A stretch of DNA of 10,133 bases from Hyphomicrobiales bacterium. Its GTDB lineage: Bacteria; Pseudomonadota; Alphaproteobacteria; Rhizobiales; Xanthobacteraceae. Of the stretch, positions 1-6,361 are shown piece by piece (within the stretch, counting starts at the first letter, position 1; each line of letters opens with the position of its first letter). Where the stretch lies: positions 1 to 10,133 of the forward strand of contig JAPLPC010000381.1 in the NCBI GenBank assembly GCA_026400425.1. Reading direction: 5' to 3'. A program made the translations under genes and the position numbers. The notes beneath the pieces were generated by a model, which saw only the letters and a list, made by a program, of their open reading frames with translations, searched no databases and had not been told where the DNA came from.

Positions 1-1136
1 AGATCCTTGTTGGTCGCGCTCACCAGCCGGAAATCGACTTCCCGCGGACTGTCGCCACCGATGCGCTCGACGATGCGGTCCTGCAGCACACGCAACAGCT
101 TGGCCTGCACCTCAAGAGGCATGTCCCCGATCTCATCGAGGAAGATCGTTCCTCCCTTAGCTTGCTCGAACTTGCCTTTACGCCCCTTTTTGTCGGCGCC
201 AGTGAACGAGCCTGCTTCGTACCCAAAAAGTTCGGACTCGACCAGAGTGGGAGGAAGAGCGGCAGCATTGACATTGACCATGGCATTATCCCGCCGGGGA
301 CCCAACTGATGCAGCGCATGGGCGACCAGCTCCTTGCCGGTGCCGCTCTCACCCCTGATCAATACGGGTATCTCGAGCGGAGCAACCTTGATGATCTGAG
401 TGCGAAGTCGCTGGATCGCGGCGCTCGTCCCGATAATGGCTTCGAGTCCGTAGGCTCTTGAGCGGAGCGCTTGACTCTCTCGCTTGTAGAATTCGACGTC
501 ACCCTCGAGCGCGGCGATCCTTCGACTCAGGGCCTCAACCTGCTTGGGCCCCTTGAACATCACCCTCCCGATGGCGCCGATCACCTTGCCGTCTCGTTTC
601 AGTGGAATGCGAGCCACCACCCGCTCCGATCCGCGCATACGCTGGATCGCGCCGATATCAGATTTCCCTGTCGCGACGATCTCATGAAGGCGCGAGTTCT
701 CGATGACGGCCTCGACAGGCTTTCCGTTGCCTTCTCCAGGTTTCAAACCGAAAAACGCTTCATGTACCGTGGGTAGATAGACGAGCCGAGCCTTCTCATC
801 GACCACGGTCATTGCTTCGAACGGATCGGTGAGCAGATGTTCGAACACCTCCCATGCAAAATCGACGCTGGAGATGAAGTTCAGCAGAGCTTGGCCGGGT
901 GTCTCGCTCATCAGCATGATTTCACCCTGGGCGGTGCGCATCAGCAGCACCACGTAGGTCCTGCGATCCAGGTTGAGCATCGTGATGCGGCGTTCGCGCG
1001 CTTCCTCGAGCCAGCTCGCGTCGGAAGCGAGCGACTTGATCCGCTGATCCGCGCCGATGCCGGCGGAGGTGACAATTTTTCCGGCCGCGTCGAAGAGGAC
1101 GACGCCCGTAATCGGTGTGTGAGATGTCTTCGGCAT
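1..1136 (-). CDS. Sigma-54-dependent transcriptional activator (PAS + AAA+), C-terminus beyond window
   Basis: Enhancer-binding activator of RNA polymerase holding sigma-54; 378 residues are visible and the frame is still open at the left edge. Read on the minus strand: residues 1-95 form a sensor-like region of unknown fold; about 98-195 look like a PAS domain (from HLLTDPFEAMTVVDE to the strand ending IGRVMFK); about 198-224 are a short coiled-coil linker. The AAA+ domain follows, with Walker A GESGTGKE at 262-269, the sigma-54-contacting loop GSFTGA at 309-314 (S in place of the common A), Walker B GGTIFLDEIGDM at 328-339, LLRVLQ, and the RLVSATNKDL sensor segment at the edge. The Fis-type helix-turn-helix must lie outside. 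The start is ATG at 1136 with GAGG just upstream; an in-frame TTG at 1241 is possible but would put the palindrome at 1170-1189 inside the gene. It is divergent from the operon, so it is probably its activator. The inducer is unknown. Confidence 0.93.
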   Translation of the reverse strand, partial: MPKTSHTPITGVVLFDAAGKIVTSAGIGADQRIKSLASDASWLEEARERRITMLNLDRRTYVVLLMRTAQGEIMLMSETPGQALLNFISSVDFAWEVFEHLLTDPFEAMTVVDEKARLVYLPTVHEAFFGLKPGEGNGKPVEAVIENSRLHEIVATGKSDIGAIQRMRGSERVVARIPLKRDGKVIGAIGRVMFKGPKQVEALSRRIAALEGDVEFYKRESQALRSRAYGLEAIIGTSAAIQRLRTQIIKVAPLEIPVLIRGESGTGKELVAHALHQLGPRRDNAMVNVNAAALPPTLVESELFGYEAGSFTGADKKGRKGKFEQAKGGTIFLDEIGDMPLEVQAKLLRVLQDRIVERIGGDSPREVDFRLVSATNKD

Positions 1137-1169
1137 TTCCTCTATGTCCTCGTTGAAGACACTATTCGA

Positions 1170-1189
1170 CAGCGGCGCATGCTCCGCTG
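1170..1189. promoter_or_regulatory. 20-bp near-perfect palindrome, candidate upstream activator binding site
   Basis: CAGCGGCGCATGCTCCGCTG equals its own reverse complement at 18 of 20 positions; only the pair at 1176 and 1183 breaks symmetry. It lies 34-53 bases upstream of the regulator's ATG. Its centre is about 135 bases upstream of the start point predicted from the sigma-54 promoter. Dyads at this distance are typical of sites for dimeric sigma-54 activators, so the divergent regulator is the natural candidate to bind it. Binding is inference. The position would also allow feedback on the regulator's own transcription. Confidence 0.55.
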
Positions 1190-1212
1190 CCAGGAACTGC
1201 GCTTTCCGAGAA

Positions 1213-1241
1213 CACAAGCCGGTCCATCGAGGCGCCGTCAA
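1213..1241 (-). promoter_or_regulatory. Weak candidate sigma-70-type promoter for the regulator
   Basis: On the minus strand TTGACG (1241-1236) matches a -35 element well. At 17-bp spacing the -10 position reads CTTGTG (1218-1213), which is a poor match. Transcription would start near 1206 and the palindrome at 1170-1189 would sit in the leader. The -35 alone is not strong evidence. Confidence 0.2.
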
Positions 1242-1288
1242 CTCATATTATCGTTCAATATCAGCGCACCCGAAATGCGCCCCTCGAT

Positions 1289-1304
1289 TGGCATGCGCGT
1301 TGCT
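1289..1304 (+). promoter_or_regulatory. Sigma-54 (-24/-12) promoter of the catabolic operon
   Basis: TGGCATGCGCGTTGCT closely matches the consensus TGGCAC-N5-TTGCW. The invariant GG (1290-1291) and GC (1302-1303) are separated by exactly 10 bases, as sigma-54 requires. The predicted transcription start is about 1315, giving a leader of roughly 40 bases before the ligase ATG. It sits between a divergent sigma-54 activator and the first gene of the operon, which makes a chance match unlikely. Confidence 0.8.
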
Positions 1305-1355
1305 ACTGAATTGGCGCAGCCATCCTAACAGCCGTGCTGCATTGCGAGAGCATGT

Positions 1356-2975
1356 ATGAAGCCGTATTTGACACTCCACCACCCGGCCCACGCCAAACGC
1401 TACTACGAAGAGCAGCTTTGGCGAGATGACACGTTCTACGATCTTCTGTCTCATCATGCGACGGAGCGGCCAAGGGACACTGCTGTGCAGGACGCCTCGC
1501 GTTCTCTTACTTGGAGGGAGCTGAAGCTCTGGGCCGACGGCGTCGCTGCGGATCTCTGCGAGTATGGACTCGGCGGCGGTGACCGAGTGCTGATGTGGAT
1601 GTCCAACCGTGTCGAGGCGATCGTGATGTTCCTCGCCTGCGCGCGGGAAGGGATCGCGTGCAATCCTTCAGTCCACAAGACCCATACCTGCGGCGAGGTC
1701 GCGACCCTGCTAGGAAATTTGGGAGCCAAGGCATTCCTCGTCGAGGACGGGTGGGGTGCTGATCGAGAAACAGTCGATCTCGATGCCATTCTGGTTCGTA
1801 TTCCGTCATTAAAGGTCGTCTACACCCCGACGAACTTCCCGCGACCGGCAGGTAACAATACGGCGCCAAAGACCGATCCGGACGCGGTCGTCTATCTCGC
1901 CTTCACTTCGGGGACTACGGGCGCACCAAAATGCGTGATGCATTCGCACAATACTCTGCTCGCAAACGCGCGCGATCTCGTTCGGGATTGGCAGCATGGC
2001 CGGGACATGGTGCTGCTGTCGCTGTCACCGCTGTCCCATCACATTGCCTGGGTTGGCGTGGCGCAATGGCTTCTCGTCGGTGGAAAATTCGTGACGGGCG
2101 ATCCGCCGAAGGACGTCTCCCGCCTCGACTGGTTGGAGAAGACAGGTGCCACGTACGTGCTTGGAGTGCCAACGCACGCGATGGACGTCCTGGCGGAACA
2201 AAGACAGAGCAATCGTTCAACGCTCGGTGGGGTCAAGACTTTCTACATGGCGGGAGCTCCTATTCCGCCGAGCGTGGCTGCATCCTTCGTCGATCAGGGC
2301 GTGCGCCCTCAGAACGTCTACGGAATGACCGAGAATTCCTCGCATCAATACACCCACCCGAACGACGATGCGGAGACCATCTTGGCGTCCTGCGGCCGAG
2401 GTGGGCGTTCGTATCGGATCAAGCTCTTCGACCCGAGCGATGCCGACAAGGAGGTCGGCGTCGGGGAGGTCGGACAAATCGCGGGGCGCGGCGCCGCTCT
2501 GATGCTGGGCTATTTCGGCAACCAATCCGCAACCGACTCGAGTTTCAACAGCGATGGCTGGTTTCTGTCGGGTGATCTCGGAATCCTCGATGCTGCCGGC
2601 AATCTTAGGATCGAAGGGCGGCTCAAGGACCTCATCATAAGGGGCGGGCATAACATCTATCCTTCGCACATCGAGGCGATCGCGCTGCGGCATGCCGAGG
2701 CGGGACGGGTCGCGGTATTTCCCGTCGCCGATGAGAGATTGGGCGAGCGGGTCTGCATCGCCGTCTCGGGTCGCGTCTCTTCCGACGAGATGCTTGAGCA
2801 TCTGAAGACCGAGGGGCTGTCGAAGTACGACATGCCCGAATACTTCGTCACCGTCGCGGATTTTCCCCTCACTGCGAGCGGAAAGATCCTGAAGCGCGAG
2901 CTCGTTCTCCAGGTCAGGCGCGGCGAGCTCACGCCGACCTTCGTTAACGCTCGACGCCAAGCGCGCTCGGCATGA
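1356..2975 (+). CDS. Acyl-CoA ligase (AMP-forming), alicyclic/aromatic acid type
   Basis: Member of the ANL adenylating superfamily, 539 aa. It would activate a carboxylic acid to its CoA thioester using ATP, in the cytoplasm, as the entry step. Motifs in order: phosphate loop TSGTTGAPK (184-192), A5 motif YGMTEN (322-327), ATP-ribose Asp in SGDLG (405-409), hinge Arg422 in GRLKDLI, GGHNIYP (430-436), and the C-terminal catalytic Lys510 in TASGKILK. All key residues are present, so it should be active. The length and the N-terminal LWRDDTFYDLL segment suit the cyclohexanecarboxylate (AliA)/2,3-dihydroxybenzoate ligase branch rather than long-chain FadD; this is judged by eye. ATG 1356 has GAGAG 5 bases upstream. 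It is the first gene after the sigma-54 promoter and overlaps the next gene by 4 bases (ATGA). Third codon positions are clearly less GC-rich than in downstream genes. Confidence 0.92.
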   Translation: MKPYLTLHHPAHAKRYYEEQLWRDDTFYDLLSHHATERPRDTAVQDASRSLTWRELKLWADGVAADLCEYGLGGGDRVLMWMSNRVEAIVMFLACAREGIACNPSVHKTHTCGEVATLLGNLGAKAFLVEDGWGADRETVDLDAILVRIPSLKVVYTPTNFPRPAGNNTAPKTDPDAVVYLAFTSGTTGAPKCVMHSHNTLLANARDLVRDWQHGRDMVLLSLSPLSHHIAWVGVAQWLLVGGKFVTGDPPKDVSRLDWLEKTGATYVLGVPTHAMDVLAEQRQSNRSTLGGVKTFYMAGAPIPPSVAASFVDQGVRPQNVYGMTENSSHQYTHPNDDAETILASCGRGGRSYRIKLFDPSDADKEVGVGEVGQIAGRGAALMLGYFGNQSATDSSFNSDGWFLSGDLGILDAAGNLRIEGRLKDLIIRGGHNIYPSHIEAIALRHAEAGRVAVFPVADERLGERVCIAVSGRVSSDEMLEHLKTEGLSKYDMPEYFVTVADFPLTASGKILKRELVLQVRRGELTPTFVNARRQARSA

Positions 2976-4102
2976 CCCCCGGCGTCTCCAATGCGCCGCT
3001 CGACGACATCCGGGTCCTGGATTTCAGCACGCTGCTACCAGGACCATTCGCCAGCCTTATGTTGGCGGAGGCCGGCGCGCACGTAGTTAAGATCGAGCGC
3101 CCCGGCCGCGGCGACGAGATGCGCAGCTATGAGCCGAAATTCGGCGACGACAGCGTCAATTTCGCGCTGCTCAACGCGGGCAAGAAGAGCATCGCCATCG
3201 ATCTCAAGGCGAAGGACTCTATCGCGCGGCTGCGCCCGCTGATCGCGGAAGCCGATGTGGTGATCGAGCAGTTCCGCCCCGGCGTCATGGATCGCCTCGG
3301 TCTCGGCTATGAGGCCATGAAGGCGATCAATCCGAAGATCATCTATTGCGCCGTCACCGGCTGGGGCCAGACCGGCCCCAAGGCGATGATCGCCGCGCAT
3401 GATCTCAATTATCTCGCCGAGTCCGGCATTCTCGGCCTCAGCGCCGACCGTACCGGCGCGCCGATCATTCCGCCCGTGCTGATCGCCGATCTCGCCGCTG
3501 GCGCCTATCCGGCCATGACCAATATCCTGCTGGCGCTGCGCAAGCGCGATCGCACCGGCGAGGGCAGCTATATCGACATCTCCATGGGCGACAATCTGCT
3601 CGGCCTCGCTTACTGGGGCCTCGGCAACGGCTTCGCCGCCAATGATTGGCCGGGCGGCAGCGATGCGCTCGTCACCGGCGGAAGCCCACGTTACCAGATC
3701 TATCGCACCAAAGATGATCGCTATCTTGCCGCGGCGCCGATCGAAGAAAAGTTCTGGGATAATTTCTGCACCGCCATCGAATTGCCCGCCGCGATGCGCG
3801 CACCCGATGCGGACTGGAAGACGGCCATCGATGCCGTCGGCAAGATCATCGCCGGCAAGACCAGCATTGAGTGGATGGCGATCTTCGAGGGCAAGGATGT
3901 CTGCTGCTCCATCGTGGCCAGCCTGAAGGATGCGGTCGCCGATCCGCATGTGAAGGCGCGTGGCCTCTTGGACCGCAAGATCGCGGTGAACGGCCGCACC
4001 ATCCCGGCCATTCCGGTGCCGATCTCCACCACCTTCCGCAGCGCCGAGCAATCGTCGCCGCCCGCGCTCGGTGCCGACACCGACGCCATTCTGTCCAAGT
4101 AA
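2972..4102 (+). CDS. CaiB/BaiF family protein of the alpha-methylacyl-CoA racemase type
   Basis: 376 aa, family III CoA-transferase fold (LLPGPFASLMLAEAGAHVVKIE near the N-terminus, then NAGKKSIAIDLK). Although family members are often labelled CoA-transferase, this one carries the racemase signature: His143-Asp144 in AAHDLNYL and Asp173 in LIADLAAG. In mycobacterial alpha-methylacyl-CoA racemase (MCR) the catalytic pair is His126 and Asp156 with Glu241 nearby; here His143, Asp173 and Glu258 (in IEEKFW) keep the same spacings, 30 and 85 residues. The likely reaction is inversion at the alpha-carbon of an acyl-CoA via an enolate. In an alicyclic pathway this could interconvert cis and trans ring isomers (inference). 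It has no clear Shine-Dalgarno and its ATG overlaps the ligase stop, so translation is probably coupled. The first ~40 codons share the lower-GC3 style of the ligase. Confidence 0.85.
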   Translation: MTPGVSNAPLDDIRVLDFSTLLPGPFASLMLAEAGAHVVKIERPGRGDEMRSYEPKFGDDSVNFALLNAGKKSIAIDLKAKDSIARLRPLIAEADVVIEQFRPGVMDRLGLGYEAMKAINPKIIYCAVTGWGQTGPKAMIAAHDLNYLAESGILGLSADRTGAPIIPPVLIADLAAGAYPAMTNILLALRKRDRTGEGSYIDISMGDNLLGLAYWGLGNGFAANDWPGGSDALVTGGSPRYQIYRTKDDRYLAAAPIEEKFWDNFCTAIELPAAMRAPDADWKTAIDAVGKIIAGKTSIEWMAIFEGKDVCCSIVASLKDAVADPHVKARGLLDRKIAVNGRTIPAIPVPISTTFRSAEQSSPPALGADTDAILSK

Positions 4103-4107
4103 GGGGA
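4101..4107 (+). promoter_or_regulatory. Ribosome binding site fixing the MDR gene start
   Basis: AAGGGGA lies 6 bases before ATG 4114 and overlaps the preceding stop codon. It selects this start although the reading frame is open upstream to 3871, inside the preceding gene. Confidence 0.75.
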
Positions 4108-4113
4108 CCATCC

Positions 4114-5106
4114 ATGCGCGCATTCCAAGTCGTCGAGCACGGTCCGCCGTCATCGCTCCAGTGCAACACTGTGCCGGACCTCGCGCCTGGTCCGGGCCAG
4201 GTCCATGTCGGGATCCACGCCGCCGGCATCAATTTTCCCGACGTGCTCGTGGTGTCCGGCAAATATGAGATCCTGCCGCCGCGCCCGTTCACGCCGGGCA
4301 AGGACTTTTCCGGCGTGGTGCTCGGCGTCGGCGCAGGCGTTACCCGCGTCGCCACCGGTGATCGCGTGCTATGCCATGTGGAGAATGGCGGCTTCGCCGA
4401 ACAGGCCGTGGTCGCCGAACATCAGGTGTTCCGGATGCCGGACGGCCTATACTTCGCCGCGGCCGCAGCCATGGGCCTGGTCTATCAGACCGCCTATCTC
4501 GCGCTGATCGATCGCGGTCATCTCAAGCGCGGCGAGAGCGTGCTGGTCCGCGGCGCCGCCGGCGGCCTCGGCCTCGCCACCGTTCAACTCGCCAAGGGCC
4601 TCGGCGCCACCGTACTGGCCGCCGTGCGCAACGAGGAAGAAGCCGAGCTGGTGCGCCAGAGCGGCGCCGATCACATCATCGATCTCACCCAGCCCAACAT
4701 GCGCGAGAGTCTGCGGGCGCAGGTGCATGCCGTCACCGGCGGCAAGGGCGTCGATGTGGTGATCGATCCGCTCGGCGACGAATTCTTCGCCGCCGCGATC
4801 CGTGCGCTGGCCTGGTGCGGTCGTCTCGTCGTCATCGGCTTTGCCGCCGGCGAGATCCCGACACTCAAGGTCAATTATTTGCTCGTGAAGAACATCGCCG
4901 TCACCGGCCTGCAGTGGAGCGACTACCGCGATCGTACACCGGAGCGCATCGACGAGGTGCAGAAGGCGATCTTCGATCTCTGGCAGTCCGGTGCGGTGAA
5001 GCCGCATGTGATGAAGGAGTTTCCGTTCAAGGAGCTGCCGCTCGCGCTTGAGCTGATCGAGCAGGGCAAGGTGCGCGGAAAGGCCGTCATCGTGATGGAT
5101 CGGTAA
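4114..5106 (+). CDS. Zinc-free MDR oxidoreductase, NADPH:quinone/enoyl reductase family
   Basis: 330 aa medium-chain dehydrogenase/reductase of the quinone oxidoreductase (QOR) group. The N-terminal GroES-like domain carries the family segment NFPDVLVVSGKY (40-51) and FTPGKDFSG (59-67). The cofactor-binding domain has the Rossmann loop GAAGGLGLATVQLAK (147-161). The Cys/His zinc ligands of true alcohol dehydrogenases are absent, so it should be a hydride-transferring reductase of C=C bonds or quinones, probably with NADPH. QOR-like MDR proteins include acryloyl-CoA and other enoyl-CoA reductases; in this operon reduction of an unsaturated acyl-CoA or side-chain double bond is more plausible than a free quinone, but that is inference. 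It follows the racemase gene by 11 bases and precedes the CoA-transferase by 12. Confidence 0.88.
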   Translation: MRAFQVVEHGPPSSLQCNTVPDLAPGPGQVHVGIHAAGINFPDVLVVSGKYEILPPRPFTPGKDFSGVVLGVGAGVTRVATGDRVLCHVENGGFAEQAVVAEHQVFRMPDGLYFAAAAAMGLVYQTAYLALIDRGHLKRGESVLVRGAAGGLGLATVQLAKGLGATVLAAVRNEEEAELVRQSGADHIIDLTQPNMRESLRAQVHAVTGGKGVDVVIDPLGDEFFAAAIRALAWCGRLVVIGFAAGEIPTLKVNYLLVKNIAVTGLQWSDYRDRTPERIDEVQKAIFDLWQSGAVKPHVMKEFPFKELPLALELIEQGKVRGKAVIVMDR

Positions 5107-5107
5107 C

Positions 5108-5114
5108 GGGGAAG
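5108..5114 (+). promoter_or_regulatory. Ribosome binding site supporting a GTG start
   Basis: GGGGAAG sits 4-5 bases before GTG 5119. The alternative in-frame ATG at 5131 would be about 17 bases away, too far, so the GTG is preferred. Confidence 0.65.
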
Positions 5115-5118
5115 CGCA

Positions 5119-6342
5119 GTGACCACTGGAATGAAAGCCAAGGCGATTCCCGCGGATGCCCTGCCACTGGTCCAGTCGGGCAGTGGCTACAGCATGCTCG
5201 ACGGCGTCCGCATCGTCGATCTCACGACGTCGATCGCCGGCCCTTCGGCCACCATGCTGCTGGCAGACATGGGCGCCGAGGTGCTCGAGGTCGAGCGTCC
5301 CAATGGCGGTGACGATGCGCGCGCCTGGGGCCCTCCGTTTCTCGACGGCGAGGCGCTGTGGTTCGCCGCGGTCAATCGCAACAAGAAAAGCGTGGCGCTC
5401 GATTATGCTAATCCCGAAGGGCTGGAGCTGCTGCACCAGCTGGTGAAGACCGCGGACGTGGTCGTCGTCAACATGTCGCCGCGCGTGTCGCGAAAACTGA
5501 AGATCGACGTGGCGACACTGCGCGCGCTGCGCGAGGATTTGATCTATGTGTCGATCACCGGCTTCGGGCTCGAAGGCGAACGCGCCGACTGGACCTGCTA
5601 CGACCTGATCGCCGAAGGCTATTCGGGCATCATGGATGTCACCGGCGAGGCCGGTCGCGAGGCGCAGAAAGTGGGCGCACCGGCAGCGGACATGCTGTCC
5701 GGCCAGGATGCGGCCTTCGGCGCGCTTGCGGCGCTGTTCGATCGCCAGCGCACCGGCAAGGGCCATGTGGTGGATGTCGCGCTCGTCGATTCCATGACGC
5801 GCTTCCTGTCCTGCCGCATCATGCCCTATCTCGGCTCAGGCGATGTGCCGAGGCGCTCGGGCGGCCGTGACAGCGTGATCGCGATCTATCAGGCGTTCGA
5901 GACTGCTGATGATCCGATCACCCTCGGCCTCGGCAACGACAATCTGTGGCAGCGCTTCTGGACGGCCGTCGGCCAGCCCGAGCGCGCAGCGGTGGAAGGG
6001 CGCAGCAGCAATATCGAGCGCCGCGAGAATCGCGATGCCATCGTCACCGAGATTGCCGCCATCCTGCGCGAGAAGCCGCGCGCGCACTGGCTGCCGCTAT
6101 TCGCCTCGGCGCGCGTGCCGGCCGGTCCGATCAACCGTGTCGATCAGGTGGTCGCCGATGAGACGCTGCATCGGCGCGGGCTGTTCTATCGCATGACCGC
6201 CTATGACGGCCGCATCGTTCCGCAGGTGGGAACGGGCATCGTCATCGACGGCGTGCCCAATGTGCCGCGCTCGGCGCCGCCGCGCCTCGGTGAACATACC
6301 GATGACGTTTTACGCGAGCTGAATGGCTCATCCCCGCAATAA
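5119..6342 (+). CDS. Family III CoA-transferase (CaiB/FRC type)
   Basis: 407 aa. Domain signatures in order: IVDLTTSIAGPSATMLLADMGAEV (about 32-55, segments SIAGPSATMLLADMGAEV), NRNKKSVALDY (86-96), VSITGFG (144-150), the YDLIAEGYSG segment (161-170), and Asp191 in PAADMLSGQ, the position of the catalytic Asp that forms the acyl-anhydride in formyl-CoA transferase. At the site where the first CaiB protein has the racemase His there is Tyr161, the usual transferase residue. It therefore probably moves CoA from a donor thioester (for example succinyl-CoA or a pathway product) to a free acid, sparing ATP. This could recycle CoA between the end product and fresh substrate. Donor and acceptor cannot be read from sequence. 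GTG start chosen on the ribosome binding site. The 407-aa length is normal for the family. Confidence 0.87.
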   Translation: MTTGMKAKAIPADALPLVQSGSGYSMLDGVRIVDLTTSIAGPSATMLLADMGAEVLEVERPNGGDDARAWGPPFLDGEALWFAAVNRNKKSVALDYANPEGLELLHQLVKTADVVVVNMSPRVSRKLKIDVATLRALREDLIYVSITGFGLEGERADWTCYDLIAEGYSGIMDVTGEAGREAQKVGAPAADMLSGQDAAFGALAALFDRQRTGKGHVVDVALVDSMTRFLSCRIMPYLGSGDVPRRSGGRDSVIAIYQAFETADDPITLGLGNDNLWQRFWTAVGQPERAAVEGRSSNIERRENRDAIVTEIAAILREKPRAHWLPLFASARVPAGPINRVDQVVADETLHRRGLFYRMTAYDGRIVPQVGTGIVIDGVPNVPRSAPPRLGEHTDDVLRELNGSSPQ

Positions 6343-6349
6343 CAAACGA

Positions 6350-6354
6350 AAGGA
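6350..6354 (+). promoter_or_regulatory. Ribosome binding site fixing the MenB/BadI-type gene start
   Basis: AAGGA lies 7 bases before ATG 6362. It favours this start over the in-frame ATG at 6323, which lies inside the end of the preceding gene. Confidence 0.7.
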
Positions 6355-6361
6355 AACTCCC

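Noticed and set aside
1171..1191. Minus-strand TGGCAG near the palindrome as a sigma-54 promoter for the regulator
   Set aside because: The GG to GC distance is 11, not 10, bases and the -12 half does not match.
1264..1280. Short inverted repeat GCGCA-N7-TGCGC upstream of the promoter
   Set aside because: Five-base arms of GC-rich sequence are expected by chance in this DNA; not comparable with the 20-bp palindrome.
1312..1327. Second TGGC-like sequence (TGGCGCAGCCATCCTA) as an alternative sigma-54 promoter
   Set aside because: It has a -24-like half but no TTGC element at the correct spacing; the element at 1289-1304 is far better.
837..1328. 163-codon plus-strand open frame before the ligase
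   Set aside because: It is antisense to the regulator's sensor region, runs through the palindrome and promoter, and resembles no protein family I know.
1316..1340. Possible leader hairpin GCAGC/GCTGC
   Set aside because: Only 5-bp arms around a 15-base loop; too weak to call an attenuator or riboswitch.
1352..1429. ATG at 1352, 4 bases before the ligase ATG and in another frame
   Set aside because: It would encode only about 25 residues, and the GAGAG ribosome site is only one base away, too close. The ligase start at 1356 has better spacing.
3035..5766. Minus-strand open frames of 372 and 439 codons (3035-4153 and 4447-5766)
   Set aside because: Antisense shadows of the racemase, MDR and CoA-transferase genes; no recognisable domain and no ribosome binding site tied to a plausible start.
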